Of a DNA stretch of 64,000 nt, positions 55,738 through 63,397 are shown piece after piece. The notes under the pieces are model-generated. The model searched no databases, had not been told where the DNA came from, and worked only from the letters and a program-made list of their open reading frames with translations. Position numbers and translations under genes: made by a program. This DNA is from Lachnospiraceae bacterium (GTDB taxonomy: Bacteria > Bacillota > Clostridia > Lachnospirales > Lachnospiraceae): positions 1 through 64,000 of the forward strand of contig JAFXAZ010000050.1 in the NCBI GenBank assembly GCA_017521985.1, read 5' to 3'. Position 1 is the first letter of the stretch. Every line of letters starts with the position of its first letter.

Positions 55738-56352
55738 ATGTCAAAATTATTTTGTTTAAGCCCTGAACTTCGTGGTCTGGAGAAGCAGATGCAGCAGCCA
55801 CCGGGATACCGGCCGAGAGGATCTGGTATCCATATCATGGAAGGACTGGACTGGAGGAGCAGGGGAAATTATTCGGAGATTGTGGACTGTGTGATCATCA
55901 GAATGCAGCTTGAGAATCTTAAGAAAAGAGTAGATGAGATATTCTGTGAGACCGGGGAGGAAATGATCTTCCGTAATATAAAACACCGGAAGGATTTTTA
56001 TTTCCTGCTGATGGGAAAGAGAGGAAAATCCTTACAGACTGCATCAGGTTATGCCGCTGCAGTATTTCTTTTGTCTGCGGATGAAAAGCTGTGGGATAAG
56101 GTCAGCAGAAATGTGCTGGATACCGGAATCTATTTTGAACGCATCCGACTTGGCAGCGTGACTCTGGAACAGTACATCCTGTTTCATGCCGCAAGGGATG
56201 TTTATCAGGGAACCAAACATATCCGTCTCTCGGAGCTGGCAGACCGGGAACTGATACCGGATGAGATCCTGAAACTGATTGTAAATGCTTTTGTGATTGA
56301 GAAATGCGGTGTGGAAATGATAATGCAGGAGGTATGGAATAATGCGTATTAA
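55738..56352 (+). CDS. ICE-associated hypothetical protein
   Basis: A 204-residue, mainly helical protein. Recognisable stretches are GYRPRGSGIHIMEGLDW near the start, FYFLLMGKRGKSLQTASGYAAAVFLLSAD in the middle and VNAFVIEKCGVEMI at the end. I recall similar proteins in other clostridial ICEs but no named family. GGAGGAAAAT from repeat copy C gives the ribosome binding site. Its end overlaps the next gene by 11 bases, so the two are coupled. Confidence 0.6.
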   Translation: MSKLFCLSPELRGLEKQMQQPPGYRPRGSGIHIMEGLDWRSRGNYSEIVDCVIIRMQLENLKKRVDEIFCETGEEMIFRNIKHRKDFYFLLMGKRGKSLQTASGYAAAVFLLSADEKLWDKVSRNVLDTGIYFERIRLGSVTLEQYILFHAARDVYQGTKHIRLSELADRELIPDEILKLIVNAFVIEKCGVEMIMQEVWNNAY

Positions 56353-57973
56353 GGTATTAAACAATCGTCAGAATTATATGGAGCTGCCCATGACGGATGC
56401 AGAGTTGAACTTGGAAATGAGAAGAATGGGAATAAAAGACACTGTTCCCATGTGCAAGATCGTGGAGGTATCAGAAGATGATAATCTCATGAGTCTGCTA
56501 GAAGGAGAAACGGTAAACATGGACGAAGTCAATTTCTTTGCCAGACGGCTGGAAAGTTTGACATCCTATGAAAGAAAAGTCCTGTCTGCCTATGCAGATG
56601 ATCATTGTATTGCGACGATGAAGGACCTGATCAATCTGACCTATAGTTCCCAAGGACTTTCCCTGATCACAGATTTTTCGGATCCGGAGCAGGTTGGAAA
56701 ACGTCTTTACATGGATGAGATGTTGGTGGTGTCTGCGGAAGAAGAGGAACATATTAATTTTATACAGTTTGCGGAAAAAACGCTTCAGGAAAATCTGCCG
56801 GATGTTAAGCCGTATGGTGTTTTTGTAGAGCATGGTTTTCAAATGCAGGAAGTGTACAATGGAAAAACATTCCCGGAATATTTTTACTCCGATAAGATTG
56901 TGGCAGCGGTGGAAGTAAAGAACGAATCCGGAGATACGGATTATTTATATCTGCCGGCGGATATCTGTTCCATGGACAAGTTAAAAAAGAGACTGCAGGA
57001 AAGATATTTTAGTGATCTGAAAGTGACAGCCATCCACAACATGCATCTGCCGGAAACACTGGTACCTACACCGCAGGAGATAGCAGAAATCGAGGAACTG
57101 ACATTTTTTAATGAGTTGTGTCATGAGGTCTGTGGTTTTCATAAAGAAAAGATGGATCGATTGGCTATGGCGGTAAAGTTTACCGGATTTCATGATTTTT
57201 CGGAAGTGACGAATGTGGCAAAACACCTTTCAGAATTTGAGATCCATACCAATGTACATAATGATGAAGAGTATGGCGAGTATCTGGTCATGGAATCCGG
57301 TTTGTATCAAGTGGACGAAGCATTACTGCCCTACATAGAGTATGAAATATTGGCTACTGACAAAAAAGCAGAAAAACTGGCGGCAAGCAGATATATGGAA
57401 GAAGGGTTTATCGGAGCTGCCAGACCACTGCAGGAATACAGGCAGTATGGCGGTGAGTTTGCAGAACCATTGGAAGAGCTGGAGTGCGGCTATGATATTT
57501 TCTGTTTATTCAGTCCCTTGATTGCGAACCTGATGGTAGATGGGGATGATGCAGGGAACCTTTCGGGCAGTGACCTTGCACAGTATAAAGACGAGATTAT
57601 GGAAGCCATTGCAAGGGAAGAAAGTCCGGGAGAAGAAGCAAGAGGACTGATGCGTTACTTTGACAGAAGCAGGGATGTTGCCAGAAATGTTTTGTCTGCT
57701 TATCCGAAAGTGACAGAGATCAACGGGGAGTTGTATGGTGTTTTAGCATGTAAGATTATTGAGCCGCTGACAGAGGAAGATGTGGGAATCCTGAAAGATT
57801 ACTGGACCGGCCAGATGAGTGACGGATGGGGAGAAAGTTTTGAACAGCATCCTATTGATGTAGGGGATGGAGAAATTTATGTCAGCTTCTGGAATAGTGG
57901 AAAAAACTGGAGTGTCATGACAGAAGAAGAACTGATGGGCGGACAGGTCCAAGGCATGGACCTTACATATTGA
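56342..57973 (+). CDS. ArdA-like antirestriction protein, long form
   Basis: A 543-residue acidic protein with ArdA-like blocks in tandem: ELPMTDAELNLEMRRMGI at the start, NFFARRLESLTSYERKVLSAY ... MKDLINLTY near 60-110, a second FNELCHEVCGFHKEKMDRLA ... FHDFSEVTNVAKHL block near 255-305, and EEYGEYLVMESG. The C-terminal domain (LYGVLACKI, YWTGQMSDGWGESFEQHPI, VSFWNSGKNW) is common in ICE antirestriction proteins. Expected to block host restriction during transfer. GGAGGTATGGAATA precedes the ATG. Confidence 0.7.
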   Translation: MRIKVLNNRQNYMELPMTDAELNLEMRRMGIKDTVPMCKIVEVSEDDNLMSLLEGETVNMDEVNFFARRLESLTSYERKVLSAYADDHCIATMKDLINLTYSSQGLSLITDFSDPEQVGKRLYMDEMLVVSAEEEEHINFIQFAEKTLQENLPDVKPYGVFVEHGFQMQEVYNGKTFPEYFYSDKIVAAVEVKNESGDTDYLYLPADICSMDKLKKRLQERYFSDLKVTAIHNMHLPETLVPTPQEIAEIEELTFFNELCHEVCGFHKEKMDRLAMAVKFTGFHDFSEVTNVAKHLSEFEIHTNVHNDEEYGEYLVMESGLYQVDEALLPYIEYEILATDKKAEKLAASRYMEEGFIGAARPLQEYRQYGGEFAEPLEELECGYDIFCLFSPLIANLMVDGDDAGNLSGSDLAQYKDEIMEAIAREESPGEEARGLMRYFDRSRDVARNVLSAYPKVTEINGELYGVLACKIIEPLTEEDVGILKDYWTGQMSDGWGESFEQHPIDVGDGEIYVSFWNSGKNWSVMTEEELMGGQVQGMDLTY

Positions 57974-57995
57974 AGCAGACAAAAAGGAGGAGAAG

Positions 57996-58748
57996 ATGTT
58001 AAGCAGAAAAGAAGTGGAAGGAATTAAAAAACAGTATCCAAAAGGCACGAAAATCCGCTTATGTGAGATGGAAGGAGAAACTACAGTGCCGCCGGGAACC
58101 AAGGGAACGGTTACTAAGGTGGATGATATAGGCCAGATCCATGTGAAATGGGAAAATGGAAGCTCTCTGGCAATTAATACAGAGGTAGATGATTTTTATA
58201 TTGTTACCCCACAGGAAGAATTATCCGAAAAGAAGGAAAGGGAATTCCTGCAAAAAATAAACCAGTTAATGAGAAGGGTTAATTTCACATTGTTGAACAC
58301 TTCTTGTAACGGGAAAGGTACTATTTATGCGGCAGAAAAACTACTGGCCATGCATCAGGCATTTGAGGAAGTGTATGGCAAGGGATACGTGGATGAAAGC
58401 TATGGTATGGTCTTGATGCCGGCGGTTGTCAGAGGAAGAAAATCCGGTATACATGCGCTGGCGTTGGTATCGCTGGATTTGGAGTCATCGGGAGAACACT
58501 GGGGAACAACATTCTTTACACCGAAAGGACCGTGGACGCAGGGAGATGATAAATTGACAGAAGAACAAAAGGGTATCATCAATGAATGCTATATCCCGTA
58601 TGATTACTGGTACACACCGCTGGTGGAGCGTGACCACCATGTAAATTTTAATTCCATGCCGGAGTCTGTTGTTAAGATCAGAAGACTGGTGGAGGAACAT
58701 TTGGCATCACAACAGGCACAGGAAATGGAGGGACCAAAACAGATTTGA
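57996..58748 (+). CDS. DUF4314-domain protein with extra C-terminal domain
   Basis: A 250-residue protein. Residues 1-70 (GTKIRLCEMEG ... PPGTKGTVTKVDDIGQIHVKWENGSSL) are a DUF4314 SH3-like domain usual in ICE gene sets, where it is normally a short stand-alone protein. The further ~180 residues, including YMVLMPAVVRGRKSG-like and HWGTTFFTPKGPW segments, are unrecognised. AGGAGGAGAAG precedes the ATG. Confidence 0.68.
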   Translation: MLSRKEVEGIKKQYPKGTKIRLCEMEGETTVPPGTKGTVTKVDDIGQIHVKWENGSSLAINTEVDDFYIVTPQEELSEKKEREFLQKINQLMRRVNFTLLNTSCNGKGTIYAAEKLLAMHQAFEEVYGKGYVDESYGMVLMPAVVRGRKSGIHALALVSLDLESSGEHWGTTFFTPKGPWTQGDDKLTEEQKGIINECYIPYDYWYTPLVERDHHVNFNSMPESVVKIRRLVEEHLASQQAQEMEGPKQI

Positions 58749-58765
58749 AGAAGGGAGAAACGTAA

Positions 58766-59770
58766 TTGAACAGTATTATCAGTTGGGTAGGCGGTAAGAA
58801 GGCACTCCGTGATCTAATTTACCTGCGAATGCCCAAAGAATATGACCGCTACATAGAGGTATTCGGCGGAGGCGGCTGGGTTTTGTTTGGAAAACCGCCG
58901 GATAAATGTATGGAGGTTTACAATGATTTTAATTCCAATCTTGCAAACCTCTTTTATTGTGTCAAGGAAAGACCTATGGCGCTGATCAGGGAGCTGTCTT
59001 TCCTGCCCTTAAATTCCAGGTATGAGTTTTTCGCACTTCGTAAATTCCTTTCCATGGAGGAATTTAAAAGTGAGCATCTGGCAGAAGAACTGGAGATCGC
59101 AAACCACTTTTTAAAAGAACCGGACGCGGCAGAAATATGCAGCATCCTTAAGGAACGGGCAGAAGTGGGAGATGTCAAAAGGGCGGCGGCTTTTTATAAG
59201 ATCATCCGTTACAGTTATGGCAGTGGCTGTACATCTTACGGATGCCAGCCCTTTGACATACGAAAGACCTTTACCATTCTTTGGGAAGCAAACCGCAGAT
59301 TAAAGGATACGGTCATTGAGAATAAAGATTTTGAGGCACTCATCCGTCAGTATGACAGACCGAATGCCTTTTTTTATTGCGATCCACCGTATTTTGAAAC
59401 AGAAGGTCATTATGAAGTGGTGTTTCAAAAAGAGGATCATGTAAGACTGCGTGATACGCTGGCAGACATCGAAGGGAAATTTATGGTTTCCTACAATGAC
59501 TGTGAGTACATCAGGGAATTGTATCAGGATTTTCATATCGAAGCGGTAACACGCATCAACAATCTGGCACAGCGTTATGACAATGGAAGTGAGTTCCCGG
59601 AGGTGCTGATCGCCAACTATGACATGGAAGAGAGAAGAAAGAGCCTGCCCATGCAGATGAATCTGTTTGAGATACTGGGGGATCAGAATACATCTGTGTG
59701 GTATGGCAGCAACAAAAAGAAGGAGAACGAAAATGGTTCAATTAGTGGAGATAACGGGAGTGTTGAATGA
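58766..59770 (+). CDS. DNA adenine methylase (D12 class, Dam-like)
   Basis: A 334-residue N6-adenine methyltransferase. SWVGGKKAL (6-14) and EVFGGGGWV (31-39) form the SAM site, and catalytic DPPY is at 206-209. The start is a TTG, eight bases after AAGGGAG; no ATG suits. D12 enzymes on mobile elements usually have no cognate nuclease and protect transferred DNA or alter host regulation. The recognition sequence (GATC is common) cannot be told. The C-terminus (LPMQMNLFEILGDQ) overlaps the next gene by 38 bases. Confidence 0.88.
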   Translation: MNSIISWVGGKKALRDLIYLRMPKEYDRYIEVFGGGGWVLFGKPPDKCMEVYNDFNSNLANLFYCVKERPMALIRELSFLPLNSRYEFFALRKFLSMEEFKSEHLAEELEIANHFLKEPDAAEICSILKERAEVGDVKRAAAFYKIIRYSYGSGCTSYGCQPFDIRKTFTILWEANRRLKDTVIENKDFEALIRQYDRPNAFFYCDPPYFETEGHYEVVFQKEDHVRLRDTLADIEGKFMVSYNDCEYIRELYQDFHIEAVTRINNLAQRYDNGSEFPEVLIANYDMEERRKSLPMQMNLFEILGDQNTSVWYGSNKKKENENGSISGDNGSVE

Positions 59771-60182
59771 ACAGGGGAGCATTGAGATCCCGGTAGTGCT
59801 GCTTGCACAGACAGGCATCCGGATAGGAGATGAAGTAAAACTGGTATACCTTGCCGCTGGCGAGAAGGATTACCGGAATGAATCCAGGGAATTTATTTTA
59901 AAGAAAGCAGGAGAAGATCCAGTGGAGGAACTGCAGAGTGGGGAGGCGGAATTAAAACTGCCGCCGCAGCTGCTTGCGGATGCACACATTCCTGTAGATG
60001 CAGATTTGGATATTGTATGCAGGGACAGAAAGATTGTGATCCTGCCTGCCGGGGATGAGGACTATGAGGAAGTTCCCAAGGAACTTCTGGATATCTGTGC
60101 AGAGCTTGGTATCCCAAAAGAAAAAGTAAATATTGTATTGCGCATGACGGAGGAGGAAGCGGATGAAAAAGCCGGTGTATAA
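59733..60182 (+). CDS. AbrB/SpoVT-like DNA-binding protein, double domain
   Basis: A 149-residue protein. The start at 59733 follows AAGGAG and lies inside the methylase gene. Two swapped-hairpin-like segments are seen: LNEQGSIEIPVVLLAQTGIRIGDEVKLVYL (10-40) and LKLPPQLLADAHIPVDADLDIV (70-92), followed by a helical tail. It is likely to be a transcriptional regulator of the element. It overlaps the next AbrB-like gene by 20 bases. Confidence 0.7.
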   Translation: MVQLVEITGVLNEQGSIEIPVVLLAQTGIRIGDEVKLVYLAAGEKDYRNESREFILKKAGEDPVEELQSGEAELKLPPQLLADAHIPVDADLDIVCRDRKIVILPAGDEDYEEVPKELLDICAELGIPKEKVNIVLRMTEEEADEKAGV

Positions 60183-60450
60183 GCTCATTGATGAAAAGGG
60201 CAGGGTGCTGATCCCACTGGATATGCGGCAGAAAGCGGAGCTGGAGAAGGGGGATATCGTAAAGGTTTCCGTAAGCTCCGGGAAGATCGTGCTATCCAAG
60301 GTGGATATTGTGGAAGCTGGAAAGCAGGATCCGGAAACCGTAGAGGCTTATGTTCATGCAGCCGTAAAGACCATGTGCCATGACAAGCAGGTGGCACTGG
60401 CTGCAAAACTCTTAAAACTGGTCCAGCAGGAGGGAGAGTCCGAAGGGTAA
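60163..60450 (+). CDS. AbrB family regulator
   Basis: A 95-residue protein with a typical SpoVT-AbrB domain (DEKGRVLIPLDMRQKAELEKGDIVKVSV, 10-37) and a helical tail. GGAGGAGG precedes the ATG. Together with the preceding AbrB-like gene, which it overlaps, it may form hetero-oligomers controlling transfer genes (inference). Confidence 0.85.
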   Translation: MKKPVYKLIDEKGRVLIPLDMRQKAELEKGDIVKVSVSSGKIVLSKVDIVEAGKQDPETVEAYVHAAVKTMCHDKQVALAAKLLKLVQQEGESEG

Positions 60451-60495
60451 GCCCGTGTAAAAAAGTATAACCAGGGAAAGTGCAGTGAGGGCAGT

Positions 60496-61020
60496 ATGAA
60501 AAATATATATATTCGTGAAGGGATCCTTATCTACTATGGAAATCCGGCAGGGTATCTGTCCCATGGAAAAGTGGTGCTGGATCCCATTTTTGATAAAAGG
60601 GAGATCATGGATTATCTGTCTGAGAAAGAAAATCTTGCAGTGGAAATCAGGGCAGGAGTCTATGACCGGCTGTCGGAGGGTGGAGGGATAGAATCGGCAG
60701 GGACAGAAAATGGGGGAAGGAGGATAAAAATCTATCAGTTAAAACAGGATAGCCCTTTCATGATGCGGTTTGTCAGTCTGGCAGAAAGAAAAAGAAGAGG
60801 CTTTGAGCTGCCGCAGATGCAGGAATATGTCCTTGTTTATGAGGGAGAGGTGGATACCTTTCATCTGGAGGATGTCTGGGAGAAATTTGGCAGAAGGGTG
60901 CCGGGAGATTTCAAAGGACATGCCCTGTCCATTTCGGATGTGGTGGAATTTTCAGACGGAGAGGCAAGCCGCTTTTTCTATGTAGAGCCGAAAGGCTTTG
61001 CAGAAATTGAATTTAAATAA
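60496..61020 (+). CDS. YodL-domain protein
   Basis: A 174-residue protein. The C-terminal ~95 residues (IYQLKQ, MMRFVSLAERKRRGFELP, YVLVYEGEV, HALSISDVVEF, FYVEPKGFAEIEF) match the YodL domain, a recurrent part of polyvalent ICE and phage proteins, of unknown chemistry. The N-terminal part (YIREGILIYYGNPAGYLSHGK) is a small extra domain. The ribosome binding site GAGGG is modest. Confidence 0.75.
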   Translation: MKNIYIREGILIYYGNPAGYLSHGKVVLDPIFDKREIMDYLSEKENLAVEIRAGVYDRLSEGGGIESAGTENGGRRIKIYQLKQDSPFMMRFVSLAERKRRGFELPQMQEYVLVYEGEVDTFHLEDVWEKFGRRVPGDFKGHALSISDVVEFSDGEASRFFYVEPKGFAEIEFK

Positions 61021-61045
61021 CAGCCGGAAGGCGGAAAGGAAGAGC

Positions 61046-61456
61046 ATGACAGAAAAAGCAAAAAGTAATGGGAAACAGAAAACACAGGGAGAAACGCAGT
61101 CACAGCAGGCAAAACAGACACAGCCTCTTGATCTTGAGGTGCGCATCCAGTCCATCAAGCCCAATGAGTCCATCAAAGGTACCGTAAGTGTGAACATCAA
61201 TGGTGCCTTTGCCATAAGGGGTATCAAGATCATTGAAGGAAGCAATGGTCTGTTTGTATCCATGCCAAGCTATAAGGTTGGAAATGATTATAAGGATATC
61301 TGCTTTCCGATCACACCGGAGTGCAGGCAACAGTTAAATGACGCAGTTATCGGTGCTTATGAACAGGCACTTATGCAGAGCCAGAACAGTATGGCAAAAC
61401 ATCATGAAATGAGACAGGCACCGGAAGGTCAGGCAATGGATACCACCGGTATGTAA
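61046..61456 (+). CDS. SpoVG-like protein, copy 1
   Basis: A 136-residue protein with a Gln/Lys-rich N-terminal extension and a SpoVG domain (LEVRIQSIKPNESIKGTVSVNINGAFAIRGIKIIEGSNGLFVSMPS; this run is about residues 29-74). SpoVG proteins bind nucleic acid and act as global regulators; ICE copies are common. The start at 61046 follows GGAAAGGAAG. It ends AMDTTGM. A second copy lies two genes on. Confidence 0.8.
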   Translation: MTEKAKSNGKQKTQGETQSQQAKQTQPLDLEVRIQSIKPNESIKGTVSVNINGAFAIRGIKIIEGSNGLFVSMPSYKVGNDYKDICFPITPECRQQLNDAVIGAYEQALMQSQNSMAKHHEMRQAPEGQAMDTTGM

Positions 61457-61503
61457 GGAAACATAAGTAATTAAAAAAATCAAATCATATGGAGGAAGAA
61501 TCA

Positions 61504-61734
61504 ATGAGAAAAATGATGAACAAGGTAGCAGAAAACATGAAGGTAAGTGCAGTGAAGGCTGTCAATCTGTTAAAGGATAAGAAGGGAGAAAACTATGTGG
61601 ATACCGCAGTGAAGATCCTGATCGCAGTGGTGATCGGTGCCCTTTTACTTGCAGGATTGTATGCCCTCTTTGATGATGTGGTAATGCCTACCCTTACCGG
61701 AAAGATTCAGGGAATGTTCAACTATGCGGGTTAA
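61504..61734 (+). CDS. DUF6133 small membrane protein, pilin-like
   Basis: A 76-residue protein starting at the ATG at 61504 after TGGAGGAAG. A basic N-terminal helix, then YVDTAVKILIAVVIGALLLAGLYALF, a single hydrophobic helix, and the MPTLTGKIQGMFNYAG ending fit DUF6133. The size and hydrophobic helix recall Flp/Tad major pilins, and a prepilin peptidase gene follows two genes later. An ordinary membrane peptide is the alternative. Confidence 0.75.
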   Translation: MRKMMNKVAENMKVSAVKAVNLLKDKKGENYVDTAVKILIAVVIGALLLAGLYALFDDVVMPTLTGKIQGMFNYAG

Positions 61735-61758
61735 TGCCGGGGAAATGGAGGAAAGAAT

Positions 61759-62148
61759 ATGCCAAGAAGTGCAGCTACACAGGTAAATACAGACAGTAAT
61801 GAGAGCATGGAACAGCAGGTACCATTTGAGGTAACCATCAAAGAGCATCATCCGGAGAGAGGTGTGCTTGCCAATGCAGATGTAAAGGTGGCAGGTATCA
61901 TGACCATCCGAAATGTAAAGATCAAGGAGGATGATTATGGTCTTACCGTGACCATGCCCCGGACCAAGGTGCCCCGGTCTGATCAATATAAGGATTCCGT
62001 GTATTTTACTGATAAGTCCATGAAGCAGTTGTTCGATCAGGCAGTAGAGACTGCCTATCAGGAGAGTGTTCATGCCATGACATACGAACAGGAAGAACCG
62101 GAAGAGGATATGGAGCAGGAAGAAGACGGAATGAGCATGGAGATGTAG
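61759..62148 (+). CDS. SpoVG-like protein, copy 2
   Basis: A 129-residue SpoVG-like protein (FEVTIKEHHPERGVLANADVKVAGIMTIRNVKIKEDDYGLTVTMPR over about residues 23-68) with a strongly acidic C-terminal tail ending MSMEM. It differs clearly from copy 1, so it is an old duplication or a separate acquisition. GGAGGAAAGAAT precedes the ATG. It flanks the pilin-like gene on the far side from copy 1. Confidence 0.78.
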   Translation: MPRSAATQVNTDSNESMEQQVPFEVTIKEHHPERGVLANADVKVAGIMTIRNVKIKEDDYGLTVTMPRTKVPRSDQYKDSVYFTDKSMKQLFDQAVETAYQESVHAMTYEQEEPEEDMEQEEDGMSMEM

Positions 62149-62151
62149 GAA

Positions 62152-62574
62152 ATGGAAGGAGTGATAAGAGCTGCTTTGTTTTTTATGCTTCTGTTATTGG
62201 CGGCAGTCTCTGATATAAGAAAGCGGATCATTCCGGACTGGATCCCCCTGATGATTGCAGGCATAAGTCTGATCCCGCCGGGGACTGTTCATCTGACAGG
62301 TCTGCTTGCAGCACTGCCCCTGTTTGTGGCAGGGATAACTGCAGGTGGTATCGGCGGAGGAGATATCAAGCTGGCTGGTGCCTGCGGACTGGTACTTGGA
62401 TTTGAACGAACCATTGCAGGTCTTATCATGGCACTGTGCCTTCTGATGTTGTTTCATGCAGTAAAACAGTGCACAAGAAAAATGAGAAAAGCAAAATGGG
62501 AAGCAGGGAAGGGACAGGCATATCCGCTTGTTCCTTTCCTGTTTCTGGGGATGCTTTTTAGCATCCGAATGTAA
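62152..62574 (+). CDS. Prepilin peptidase (A24 family, TadV/CpaA-like)
   Basis: A 140-residue membrane protease. The two catalytic Asp are Asp21 in SDIRKRIIPD and Asp71 in GGGDIKL, in the arrangement of type IV prepilin peptidases; four hydrophobic segments are visible. It is short, like TadV/CpaA, without the N-terminal methylase domain of PilD. It would cleave the leader of a Flp-type pilin, perhaps the DUF6133 protein upstream. It starts 4 bases after copy 2 of SpoVG. Confidence 0.86.
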   Translation: MEGVIRAALFFMLLLLAAVSDIRKRIIPDWIPLMIAGISLIPPGTVHLTGLLAALPLFVAGITAGGIGGGDIKLAGACGLVLGFERTIAGLIMALCLLMLFHAVKQCTRKMRKAKWEAGKGQAYPLVPFLFLGMLFSIRM

Positions 62575-62602
62575 GGATGATTGTGAAGGAGGAAATCACA
62601 GA

Positions 62603-63394
62603 ATGAAAGTATTTAAGAACCGGACGATGCTGGGGATCTTCTGCATAGCAGTATCCCTGCTCATCTGCTTTGTTATCACACCCCTTTTCAATGCGGGGTT
62701 ATCGAAGAAAGCCACCATCGTCCGTTTTACCAGACAGGTCTATGCAGGGGAAGAGATCACGAAAGATATGGTGGATGAAGTTGAGGTAGGCAATCATAAC
62801 CTGCCGCCAAACATAGTAAGAAGCATGGCAGATGTGGAAGGAAAATATCTGAAAGCAGATGTGTATCCGGGGGATTATGTTCTTACGGATAAGATCTCAA
62901 CAGAGCCGGCTGCAGAGAATAAATATCTTTACAGCTTAAACGGGGAAAAACAGGCCATGTCCATTACCATCAATACCTTTGCGGAAGGATTGTCGGGCAA
63001 GTTGAAGAGTGGGGATATTGTCTCAGTAATCGCACCGGATTACCTTGGCAGCGGAGAGACCGTGATCCCGGCGGAACTGAAATTTGTGGAAATCATTGCG
63101 GTGACTGCCAAGTCCGGCAATGATGCCAACACCGGGGAGAAGCTGACAGAGGAGACAGAAAAAGAACTGCCCTCTACCGTAACCATTCTGGTTAGACCGG
63201 AGCAGAGCAAGCTCCTTGCCAGACTGGAAGCGGAGGGCGAGATCCATTTATCCTTGGTATTCCGCGGGGATGCGGATAAAGCTTCAGAGTTTATCCGGGC
63301 ACAGGATCAGGTATTGGAGGAAATGAAAGCCATGGAAGAGGCTTCCGGAGAAAATGAAGAAGGAACAGAAACAGATACGGATAGGGAGGAATAG
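62603..63394 (+). CDS. CpaB/RcpC-like SAF-domain protein
   Basis: A 263-residue protein: an N-terminal membrane anchor (8-29), a SAF domain (about 37-100, VRFTRQVYAGEEITKDMVDEV) and an RcpC-like domain (AMSITINTFAEGLSGKLKSGDIVSV), as in Tad pilus assembly protein CpaB. It acts outside the membrane. The start at 62603 follows GAAGGAGG and lies beyond the prepilin peptidase stop; the acidic C-terminal tail is Glu/Thr-rich. Part of a Tad-like apparatus that continues off the window. Confidence 0.85.
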   Translation: MKVFKNRTMLGIFCIAVSLLICFVITPLFNAGLSKKATIVRFTRQVYAGEEITKDMVDEVEVGNHNLPPNIVRSMADVEGKYLKADVYPGDYVLTDKISTEPAAENKYLYSLNGEKQAMSITINTFAEGLSGKLKSGDIVSVIAPDYLGSGETVIPAELKFVEIIAVTAKSGNDANTGEKLTEETEKELPSTVTILVRPEQSKLLARLEAEGEIHLSLVFRGDADKASEFIRAQDQVLEEMKAMEEASGENEEGTETDTDREE

Positions 63395-63397
63395 CAG

